A DNA stretch of 12,982 nt from Paracoccaceae bacterium (lineage in GTDB: Bacteria; Pseudomonadota; Alphaproteobacteria; Rhodobacterales; Rhodobacteraceae), in NCBI GenBank assembly GCA_020441345.1, contig JAGRMK010000001.1, positions 1 to 12,982 of the forward strand, written 5' to 3'. The position numbers and the translations under genes are program-made. Positions 7,508 through 12,982 of the stretch are shown here, one piece after another; the first letter of the stretch is position 1, and the number at the start of each line of letters is the position of its first letter. The notes beneath the pieces are model-generated. The model searched no databases and was not told where the DNA came from. It saw nothing but the letters and a program-made list of their open reading frames with translations.

Positions 7508-7714
7508 ATGTTCGCGAAGCTACGCGCAGCCTTGATGAATGAAGACGGTGCGGTCACGGTCGACTGGATCGTGCTGACCGGTGGGGCCGCTGCGCTGGCT
7601 ATCATCATGATGTCCACGATGAACGGCGAGACAACGGATATCGCCGGGGAAATCGAGTCGGTGCTGCTGGATGTCAACGTCGCAGCGATCGGCACGGTCG
7701 GCTACTCACAATAG
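7508..7714 (+). CDS. Small Flp-type (type IVb) pilin-like protein
   Basis: The 68-residue product has the layout of a Flp/type IVb prepilin. A short charged leader (MFAKLRAALMNEDG) ends in glycine, followed by AVTVDW and a hydrophobic helix of about 20 residues (IVLTGGAAALAIIMM). Prepilin peptidase would be expected to cut after Gly14, leaving an acidic residue at mature position 5 (Asp19 in place of the usual Glu) and Trp20 where Flp pilins mostly have Tyr. This variant is common among small Rhodobacteraceae proteins. The protein should sit in the inner membrane before any assembly. No tad/cpa assembly gene is nearby; the neighbours are an amidase and pyrC, so this is a stand-alone copy relying on machinery encoded elsewhere. 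Whether it forms a pilus is unknown. Confidence 0.75.
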   Translation: MFAKLRAALMNEDGAVTVDWIVLTGGAAALAIIMMSTMNGETTDIAGEIESVLLDVNVAAIGTVGYSQ

Positions 7715-7788
7715 ACGGAATCGCCGGGCAAGGCCGCGCGCGCCACATCCGATCCGGCAAGCCATCGCACCAGGCGGTCGACCCCCGC

Positions 7789-8835
7789 TCAGGACCGCGC
7801 GACGACCCGCCAATGAACCGGAAAGCCGGGATCGAACACGGTGACCGGACCTGCTCCGGTCTCGATCTTTGCCGGGAACATGACCGGGTCTTCGCCACGC
7901 TCCAGTCGCAATTGCCCGGCGTTGCGCGCCAGGCCGTAGAAATCGGCCCCGAAATGGCCGCAGAACGCGTCGAGCCGGTCGAGGGTTCCGGCGCGCTCGA
8001 ACACCTCGGCCAGCAAGGGCATGGTATGGGTTGCGGTGAAACACCCGGCGGCACAGCAGGCGCATTCCTTCTTGTCATCGCTGTGCGGGGCACTGTCGGT
8101 GCCCAGAAAGAACCGCGCATCGCCCGAGGTTGCGGCTTCGAGCAGCGCCAGGCGATGCTCTTCGCGCTTGGCGACGGGCAGGCAGTAGTAATGCGGTTTG
8201 ATCCCGCCGACGAGAATATGGTTGCGGTTGATGATCAGGTGGTGGGTGGTGATCGTCGCCGCGAGATCCGCATCGGCGCTGCGCACATAGTCCACCGCGT
8301 CGCGGGTCGTCACATGTTCCATGATCACCCGCAGACCGGGAGTCGCGCCGCGGATCGGGTCAAGCACCCGATCGATAAACACCGACTCGCGGTCGAAGAT
8401 GTCGATTTCGGCATCGGTCACCTCACCATGCACGCAAAGCGGGATACCGGCCTCGGCCATCGCCTCGAACACCGGGCGGGTCTTGTCGAAGTCGCGCACG
8501 CCCGAGGCCGAGTTGGTCGTCGCCCCGGCGGGATAGAGTTTGACGGCGGTGATGATCCCGGCCCGGTGCGCGGCGACCAGGTCGGCGGGATCGGTCGCCT
8601 CGGTCAGATAGAGGGTCATCAGCGGGACAAAGTCACTGTCCGGCAGGGCGGCGAGAATGCGCTGGCGATAGGCCTCGGCCTGGGCGCCGGTGACCACCGG
8701 GGGCACGAGGTTCGGCATGATGATCGCCCGGGCGAAATCGCGGGCGGTTTCGGGGGCGATCCCGGCCAGCATCGCGCCATCGCGCAGGTGCAGGTGGAAA
8801 TCGTCGGGGCGGGTCAGGGTCAGGGAGCGCGTCAT
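7789..8835 (-). CDS. pyrC: Dihydroorotase (class II, PyrC)
   Basis: This enzyme catalyses the third step of de novo pyrimidine synthesis, the reversible cyclisation of N-carbamoyl-L-aspartate to L-dihydroorotate, in the cytoplasm. The 348-residue product is a class II (E. coli-like) enzyme with all metal and catalytic residues in place: the HLHLR motif with His14 and His16, the lysine expected to be carboxylated (Lys99 in AVKLYPAGATTNS), His136 (CVHGEV), His174 (MEHV), and the catalytic Asp247 with His251 (GTDSAPHS). Each is shifted by three from the E. coli numbering. The start has an AAGGGA Shine-Dalgarno. The gene lies 52 bases downstream of the 8888-9874 gene on the same strand and may be co-transcribed with it. 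It converges on the pilin gene with 74 bases between stops, where I see no clear terminator. Confidence 0.97.
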   Translation of the reverse strand: MTRSLTLTRPDDFHLHLRDGAMLAGIAPETARDFARAIIMPNLVPPVVTGAQAEAYRQRILAALPDSDFVPLMTLYLTEATDPADLVAAHRAGIITAVKLYPAGATTNSASGVRDFDKTRPVFEAMAEAGIPLCVHGEVTDAEIDIFDRESVFIDRVLDPIRGATPGLRVIMEHVTTRDAVDYVRSADADLAATITTHHLIINRNHILVGGIKPHYYCLPVAKREEHRLALLEAATSGDARFFLGTDSAPHSDDKKECACCAAGCFTATHTMPLLAEVFERAGTLDRLDAFCGHFGADFYGLARNAGQLRLERGEDPVMFPAKIETGAGPVTVFDPGFPVHWRVVARS

Positions 8836-8887
8836 GGCTTCCCTTACCGCGCCGCCGGGCGCCTGTGAAGGGGGCTCTGTGCGCGGG

Positions 8888-9874
8888 TCAGCGGAGCGGT
8901 TCCTCGGCCGGTTCGCTGGTCGCGGTTGCGGCCGGTCGCGGGTCGGGACGGGGCAGGGCGGCCTCGGCGCGGGTCAGGGCACGGCGCAATTGCGGATGAT
9001 CGACCTGCGCCACGGCGGCGCGCAGAACCTGCACCAGCCGTTTCGGCCGGTTCTGGCTTTGCACCCGGCCTGCCAACCGCCCGAGGTATTGCGCATGTGT
9101 CCGTCGCGCGCGCCACAGGCGGTAAAAGGTGCCCGGTTCCAGCGTGCCCAGACAGGCCGCGTCGATCAGCGGGCGCAAAGCCCCGATCCGTGCCAGTTCG
9201 GCCTGGGGATCGCGGCCAATATGCCGGGCGCGCAGCTTGGTAACATGGGCACCCCGGAACATCGCCGCATGCACCGCATCGACCTGCTGGATCGGGTCAT
9301 AGACCAGGAACACGCGGTCGCAGCCGTCGATCATGTCGGGTGCGAAGCCGAAACGGTCGGTGAAATCCAGCCGCCGCGCAGACATGAAACGGCGGTCCCA
9401 ATCGGCAAGCTCGGTGTCCAGCGTCGCCTGCGGGGCCAGAGCCAGCACCGTGCAGCCCGGCGCGGCCACCGAAAACGCGGTTGCGCCATAGCCGCCCATC
9501 CCGGCGCCATAGAACACGACCTTGTCGAAATCCTCGAAGAACGCGTCGTCGATCAGCCGGTCGAAAAAGCCGAAGACGGCGCGGTCGCGGAACCAGCTGT
9601 CTTCATGCGCGATGAGGGTTAGCGAGGACCAGCCGCGCGGCGCGGCGATCTGATAGCCCAGCGGCATCTGTCCGCCCCCCGCTCCGCGAATCCCCGACAG
9701 GGTTTCGAACGTAACCAGCAGCACCGGCCCCATATCGGAAAAGAACGCCGAATGCGTGGCGCCCAGCGATTCCATATAGCCCGCCTCGTCGCCGATCTCG
9801 GCCAGGATCGCCAGCCAATCGCTATCGGTCTCGGCTTCGCCGGCGTCGAACATCTCGATGGAGTCGTCGGTCAT
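8888..9874 (-). CDS. Alpha/beta-hydrolase-like protein of unknown function, apparently lacking the nucleophile serine
   Basis: The 328-residue protein is not firmly recognised by function. Residues about 110-150 look like the nucleophile-elbow region of an alpha/beta hydrolase: strand KVVFY, then GAGMGGYGATAFSVAAPG. Active relatives have G-x-S-x-G here; this protein has GAGMG, with Gly125 (codon GGG, 9500-9502) where the serine should be. Other hydrolase-like pieces are LIAHEDSWF (87-95) and VFLVYDPIQQVDAVHAAMFRG in the region where the acid would come; a His in VTKLRARHIG could be the remnant catalytic histidine. The C-terminus is basic, then Pro/Ala/Glu-rich and probably disordered. Similar proteins in Rhodobacteraceae are often annotated 'phosphoadenosine phosphosulfate reductase', but I see no such motif. 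No signal peptide or membrane segment is seen. It precedes pyrC and is divergent from a methyltransferase. Confidence 0.75.
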   Translation of the reverse strand: MTDDSIEMFDAGEAETDSDWLAILAEIGDEAGYMESLGATHSAFFSDMGPVLLVTFETLSGIRGAGGGQMPLGYQIAAPRGWSSLTLIAHEDSWFRDRAVFGFFDRLIDDAFFEDFDKVVFYGAGMGGYGATAFSVAAPGCTVLALAPQATLDTELADWDRRFMSARRLDFTDRFGFAPDMIDGCDRVFLVYDPIQQVDAVHAAMFRGAHVTKLRARHIGRDPQAELARIGALRPLIDAACLGTLEPGTFYRLWRARRTHAQYLGRLAGRVQSQNRPKRLVQVLRAAVAQVDHPQLRRALTRAEAALPRPDPRPAATATSEPAEEPLR

Positions 9875-9924
9875 GGGCCCTCATTGGGGTTTGGCCGCGG
9901 GCGTGCGGACAGTCGAATTCATGG

Positions 9925-9930
9925 ATTTTA
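9925..9930 (-). promoter_or_regulatory. Possible -10 element upstream of the 8888-9874 gene
   Basis: On the minus strand this reads TAAAAT, 50 bases before the ATG at 9874, in an AT-rich patch that is unusual for this window. The matching -35 region is poor, so this is a weak candidate. It lies in the 242-base divergent gap (9875-10116), which otherwise shows only the plus-strand promoter candidate described separately. Confidence 0.25.
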
Positions 9931-10049
9931 CACCAAGTTGATGTGGCATAAAACGGTGCAGGCCGTGGCAAACCCGTGAATTTACCCCCTGGTCTGGAAA
10001 CGATGCCGGGTGTCTGTTGATGGATCGAGGACAATCGCGCGTTTCCTGC

Positions 10050-10078
10050 TTGTCCGGTTGCGCGGAGCACCCTAGCGT
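10050..10078 (+). promoter_or_regulatory. Possible sigma-70-type promoter of the methyltransferase gene
   Basis: TTGTCC (10050-10055) and TAGCGT (10073-10078) are separated by 17 bases, a spacing and pattern acceptable for an alphaproteobacterial housekeeping promoter. Transcription would start near 10085, about 30 bases before the gene. The -10 match is only moderate and there is no other support. Confidence 0.3.
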
Positions 10079-10116
10079 CCAACCAGGCGTTGCACGGACC
10101 GGTTTCAGGAGAGATC

Positions 10117-10821
10117 ATGACATTTGACGAGGTTCCGGGCTGGTTCATGCCCATCGATCAGGCCGCGTTTTCCTGGATTCTGACGCATCAGAACCTGACC
10201 GAGCCCGAGGGCGCGCTGGTTGAGCTGGGGGTGTTCAAGGGCAAGAGCGCGATCCTGATCGGCAATTTCCGCCGCCCCGGTGAGGTGTTCACAGCCTGCG
10301 ATCTGTTCGAGGATATCGCAACCTCCGAGGTCGCAGATCCGGGCGAACGCCGGTTTTTTCTAAGCCAGTCCCTGACCCAGCTCGCGTTCGAGCGCTGCTA
10401 TCTGGCGTTCCACGCCGACCTGCCGCGCATCGTCCGTGGGGCCAGCGAAACCGTGACCCGCTTTGTCGCGCCACGAACCGCGCGCTTCGTGCATATCGAC
10501 GCGGGGCACACCTATGATCTGGTGCGCCGCGACCTGGCCTCGGCGCGCGCGATGCTGCGCGACACCGGGGTCGTGGCGATCGCCGATTATCGAAAGCCCG
10601 ATACACTGGGCACCGCCGCCGCCGTCTGGGATGCGATCCTGAACGAGGGGCTCAAGCCGATTCTGAACACCGAGTTCAAGCTTTACGCCACCTGGGGCGA
10701 TCCGGCGCCTTTGCAAGAGGTAGTGCGACAGGGCGCGACCGAGGCGGGCTGGTGCCGGGTGGGCGACCCGGTGATGATCCGGGGCATGCCGATGCTCTAT
10801 CTGCATCGCAAGCCGGGATAG
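10117..10821 (+). CDS. Class I SAM-dependent methyltransferase
   Basis: The 234-residue protein has a Rossmann-type methyltransferase fold like the Methyltransf_24 group. SAM-binding motif I is ALVELGVFKGKS at about residues 33-44, an acidic residue at the end of strand 2 (TACDLF, Asp62) is placed to bind the SAM ribose, and FVHIDAGHTYDLVRRDL at about 124-140 matches the HIDg-H-Y signature of this group. GVVAIADY follows as the next strand. I chose the ATG at 10117 because AGGAG lies five bases before it; the TTG further upstream in frame lacks this. The protein is cytoplasmic, with no signal or membrane segment. Relatives often act on sugars or secondary metabolites, but the substrate here is unknown. 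It is divergent from the hydrolase-like gene and converges on hpt. Confidence 0.82.
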   Translation: MTFDEVPGWFMPIDQAAFSWILTHQNLTEPEGALVELGVFKGKSAILIGNFRRPGEVFTACDLFEDIATSEVADPGERRFFLSQSLTQLAFERCYLAFHADLPRIVRGASETVTRFVAPRTARFVHIDAGHTYDLVRRDLASARAMLRDTGVVAIADYRKPDTLGTAAAVWDAILNEGLKPILNTEFKLYATWGDPAPLQEVVRQGATEAGWCRVGDPVMIRGMPMLYLHRKPG

Positions 10822-10872
10822 GGCCGGGCCGGCACCTTGTTGAAAACAGGGGCCGCGGCTGCGGCGGGGGCG

Positions 10873-11409
10873 TCAGGTGAACCGCACCTTGCCGATATAG
10901 GGCAGGTTGCGGTTGCGCTGCGCGTAGTCGATGCCATAGCCGACGACGAATTCGTCGGGGATCTCGAACCCGGTCCAGGTGGCCTTGATATCGACCTCGC
11001 GGCGGCTGGGCTTGTCGAGCAGCGCGCAGACCTCGAGCCGGCGGGGTTCGCGGCTGAGCAGCAGGTTCTTCACGTGATGCAGGGTGAAACCCGTGTCGAC
11101 GATATCCTCGACCACCAGCACATCGCGCCCGCCGATCTCGCCGCGCAGATCCTTGAGGATGCGCACCTCGCGCGAGGAATGCATCGAGTCGCCATAGCTC
11201 GATGCTTCCATGAAATCGACCTCGACCGGCAGATCGATCTCGCGCACCAGGTCGGCGATGAACACGAACGAGCCACGCAGCAACCCCACGACGATCAGCT
11301 TCTCGGACCCTTTGAAGGCCTCGGTAATTTCTTCGGCCAGGGCCTCGACCCGCGCGGCGATGCGCTTGGCCGAAATCATCTGGTCGATCACATAAGGCTT
11401 TCGGGTCAT
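10873..11409 (-). CDS. hpt: Hypoxanthine phosphoribosyltransferase
   Basis: This purine salvage enzyme transfers the phosphoribosyl group of PRPP to hypoxanthine (and usually guanine), giving IMP or GMP in the cytoplasm. The 178-residue product has the complete type I phosphoribosyltransferase fold: the PPi-binding loop VGLLRGSFVF at about residues 41-50, the flexible active-site loop with SSYGDSM at 70-76, the PRPP-binding motif VVEDIVDTGFTL at 99-110, and the purine-binding C-terminal part with LLDKPSRRE and EFVVGYGIDYAQRNRNLPYIG (about 153-173). The length is typical. It is divergent from the COQ10/RatA-like gene with 75 bases between starts, where I could not pick a convincing promoter. 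The short convergent gap to the methyltransferase gene (10822-10872) holds only a weak GC-rich hairpin. Confidence 0.95.
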   Translation of the reverse strand: MTRKPYVIDQMISAKRIAARVEALAEEITEAFKGSEKLIVVGLLRGSFVFIADLVREIDLPVEVDFMEASSYGDSMHSSREVRILKDLRGEIGGRDVLVVEDIVDTGFTLHHVKNLLLSREPRRLEVCALLDKPSRREVDIKATWTGFEIPDEFVVGYGIDYAQRNRNLPYIGKVRFT

Positions 11410-11484
11410 GATGCGCCGATCTCTTGGGGTTGTGTTTGCCGCGCCACTCTAGGAAAAGATGCGCTGAGTTGCCAGAGGTGCCGG

Positions 11485-11940
11485 ATGCCCCGTCACAGCG
11501 AGAACCGCGTGTTGCCTTATACGCCACAGCAGATCTACGATCTGGTGGCCGATGTTGCGCGCTATCCCGAATTTTTGCCCTGGACCGCCGCTGCCCGAAT
11601 CCGGGCGCGGCGTCCGCTGCCGGAACGCGGCGCGGGGGCCGAGGTGCTCGAGGCGGATCTGGTGATCTCGTTCAAGGTGTTTCGCGAACGCTTCGGCTCG
11701 CGCGTGGTGTTGTTGCCCGAAGCGCGGCGGATCGAGACCGAGTATCTGGACGGGCCGTTCAAATATCTTCACTCGTTCTGGCAGATAGAGCCCGAAGGAG
11801 ACGGCTGCCGCGTCCTGTTCGAGGTCGATTTCGAGTTCCGCAACGCGATCCTGCAAAAGGCTATCGGTCTGTTCTTTGACGAGGCAATGCGCCGCGTTGT
11901 CGGCGCCTTCGACCGCCGCGCGCACCAGCTCTACGGCTGA
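11485..11940 (+). CDS. COQ10/RatA-type START-domain protein (ubiquinone-binding, SRPBCC fold)
   Basis: The 151-residue protein is a compact START/SRPBCC domain of the COQ10/RatA family. It shows the family's hallmark positions: an N-terminal PYTPQQIYDLVADVARYPEF with YPEFLPW at residues 27-33, the strand RIETEYLDGPFKYL (82-95), then HSFWQIEPEGDGCRVLFEVDFEF, and a C-terminal helix (about 122-149) that closes a lipid-binding cavity. Mitochondrial COQ10 binds ubiquinone and supports respiration. E. coli RatA was reported as a ribosome-association toxin, but its partner gene ratB is absent here. A role in quinone trafficking or respiratory function at the membrane is therefore the more likely inference. 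The ATG at 11485 has AGAGG six bases upstream. The gene is divergent from hpt and converges on an ammonium transporter gene. Confidence 0.88.
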   Translation: MPRHSENRVLPYTPQQIYDLVADVARYPEFLPWTAAARIRARRPLPERGAGAEVLEADLVISFKVFRERFGSRVVLLPEARRIETEYLDGPFKYLHSFWQIEPEGDGCRVLFEVDFEFRNAILQKAIGLFFDEAMRRVVGAFDRRAHQLYG

Positions 11941-11948
11941 AACGGAAA

Positions 11949-11974
11949 CGGGGCGCGCACATGGTGCCGCCCCG
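11949..11974. terminator. GC-rich hairpin between convergent genes, possible bidirectional terminator
   Basis: CGGGGCG (11949-11955) pairs with CGCCCCG (11968-11974); after one bulged C, GCAC (11957-11960) pairs with GTGC (11964-11967) around an ATG loop, giving an 11-base-pair stem. It lies between the stops of the COQ10/RatA-like gene and the ammonium transporter gene, where a shared terminator is expected. There is no long T run on either side, so it may act only as an RNA 3' stabiliser or as a weak terminator. Confidence 0.5.
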
Positions 11975-11999
11975 CTCGATCCCTGTGTGCCCGAAGATC

Positions 12000-12982
12000 T
12001 CAGGAATTCAGTTCATAGGCACGCTCGCCATGCACCGCCAGATCCAGGCCGTTGGTCTCGGTTTCGGCATCGACCCGCAGGGGCGTGACCAGCGCCACCA
12101 GCTTGACCAGCCCGTAACTGGCGACCAGCGTCCAGACGCCGACGATCGCCAATGCGCCCAGTTGCGCAACCCAGCTGCCTTGCCCCAGCACCGCGATCAT
12201 AACTGTGCCGAAGATCCCGCCAACGCCATGCACCGCGAAAACATCCAGCGTGTCGTCGATCTTCATCGTGTTGCGCACCAGATTGACCGCCTCCTGGCAC
12301 AGGACACCCGCCACCGCCCCGATGATCAGTGCCTCGACCGGGCCGACAAAACCCGAGGCCGGGGTGATCGAGGCAAGCCCCGCGATGGTCCCGGTGACCA
12401 GGCCGACCATGGATGCGCGACCGAACTTGATGCGTTCCCACGCCACCCAGGACAGCGACGCCGCCGCCGCCGACAGATGCGTCACTGTCAGCGCCATCGC
12501 TGCCTGACCGTTCGCCGCCAGTGCCGAGCCGCCGTTGAATCCGAACCAGCCAACCCAGAGCATCGCGGCGCCCATCATCACCAGCCCCGGCGAATGCGGC
12601 GGTGTGGTGCGGTTGCGGCGCGGCCCCAGCACGAAGGCGATGACCAGCGCGGCCAGACCGGCGGTCTCGTGCACGACGATGCCACCGGCGAAATCGCGGG
12701 TGCCGATGGCACCGAAAATGCCGCCGTCGGCCATCATCCCGCCGCCCCAGATCCAATGCGTGACCGGAGCATAGACAACGATCATCCACAGGGCGGAAAA
12801 CAGCATGACAAAACCGAAACCCACACGCTCGACATAGGCGCCAACGATCAGCGCGGGGGTAATGATGGCAAAGGTCATCTGGAAGGCGAAGAACAGCCCC
12901 TCGGACAGGGTGCCCGACATGGTATCGGCGTCGATCCCGGACAGCTGCATCTTGCCCAGCCCGCCCCAATAGGCGCCGTCGC
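12000..12982 (-). CDS. amt: Ammonium transporter, Amt family, C-terminal part (cut by window edge)
   Basis: This inner-membrane channel/transporter takes up ammonium. About 326 residues are present; the N-terminal membrane helices lie beyond the right edge. The frame is open up to the edge (...DGAYWGGLGKMQLSG), so the Met at 12950 is internal. Hallmarks seen in order are FFAFQMTFAIITPALIVGAYVER, carrying a gate phenylalanine; THWIWGGG, the tryptophan of the outer recruitment site; FAGGIVVHETAG, the first pore histidine; WFGFNGGS; and AVHGVGGIFG, the second pore histidine. The cytoplasmic tail ends GLDLAVHGERAYELNS, which in this family contacts the PII protein GlnK. A glnK gene is often located beside amt, and nothing downstream here matches it, so any partner would be upstream, outside the window. 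It converges on the COQ10/RatA-like gene with a hairpin between. Confidence 0.95.
   Translation of the reverse strand, partial: DGAYWGGLGKMQLSGIDADTMSGTLSEGLFFAFQMTFAIITPALIVGAYVERVGFGFVMLFSALWMIVVYAPVTHWIWGGGMMADGGIFGAIGTRDFAGGIVVHETAGLAALVIAFVLGPRRNRTTPPHSPGLVMMGAAMLWVGWFGFNGGSALAANGQAAMALTVTHLSAAAASLSWVAWERIKFGRASMVGLVTGTIAGLASITPASGFVGPVEALIIGAVAGVLCQEAVNLVRNTMKIDDTLDVFAVHGVGGIFGTVMIAVLGQGSWVAQLGALAIVGVWTLVASYGLVKLVALVTPLRVDAETETNGLDLAVHGERAYELNS

Noticed and set aside
7813..8868. Long plus-strand open frame antisense to pyrC
   Set aside because: It is rich in Arg/Gly/His/Gln with no recognisable domain, the usual shadow frame of a high-GC gene; pyrC on the other strand has every catalytic residue.
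8888..9874. Annotation as phosphoadenosine phosphosulfate reductase
   Set aside because: I see no PAPS-reductase nucleotide-binding motif and no C-terminal catalytic cysteine motif; the visible pattern is hydrolase-like.
10822..10872. Terminator between the methyltransferase and hpt genes
   Set aside because: Only a short GC-rich self-complementary stretch without a T run is present, too weak to call.
10837..11484. Upstream extension of the COQ10/RatA-like frame, giving a 367-residue protein
   Set aside because: The extension is antisense to the complete hpt gene and shows no domain; the ATG at 11485 has its own ribosome binding site and starts the family domain.
11485..11940. Calling the START-domain protein a RatA toxin of a toxin-antitoxin pair
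   Set aside because: There is no ratB-like gene next to it, and the family is mostly involved in ubiquinone binding; the toxin role rests on E. coli work only.

Overview
The window is GC-rich, densely coding bacterial DNA, almost certainly from an alphaproteobacterium of the Rhodobacteraceae. The pointers are a small Flp-type pilin with the G-A-V-T-V-D-W motif, an alpha/beta-hydrolase-like protein of a type often labelled 'phosphoadenosine phosphosulfate reductase' in this family, and an intergenic double-hairpin element followed by GAGTATTT-like sequence that I recall from Rhodobacteraceae genomes. I see no tRNA, rRNA, CRISPR array, insertion sequence or phage gene. No gene-free stretch exceeds about 245 bases.

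Left part (1-5805, minus strand, transcribed right to left). A CocE/NonD-family serine hydrolase (3820-5805) comes first. After a 150-base gap with a possible operator there is a tightly packed Dpp/Opp-type ABC importer: a Tat-exported family-5 solute-binding protein (2083-3669), two permeases (1120-2076 and 305-1123), and the N-terminal 104 residues of an ATPase that runs off the left edge. Divergent to the hydrolase, on the plus strand, is an amidase-signature amidase (5993-7408). The simplest reading is a scavenging module that imports a peptide-like or amide/ester compound and hydrolyses it in the cytoplasm. The substrate cannot be read from the sequence.

Middle part (7508-10821). A stand-alone Flp-like pilin (plus) converges on dihydroorotase pyrC (minus). 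Upstream of pyrC on the same strand is a 328-residue hydrolase-fold-like protein whose nucleophile-elbow serine appears to be glycine. A class I SAM-dependent methyltransferase (plus) is divergent from it.

Right part (10873-12982). Hypoxanthine phosphoribosyltransferase hpt (minus) is divergent from a COQ10/RatA-type START-domain protein (plus). That gene converges on the C-terminal part of an ammonium transporter (minus, cut by the right edge), with a clear GC-rich hairpin between them. These are mostly core-metabolism genes (pyrimidine synthesis, purine salvage, quinone function, ammonium uptake).

I did not find a convincing undescribed multi-gene system. The points most worth a second look are the Ser-to-Gly change in the 8888-9874 protein, the repeat element abutting the amidase start, the transporter/hydrolase/amidase grouping with its possible operator, and a nine-G tract inside the amidase gene.
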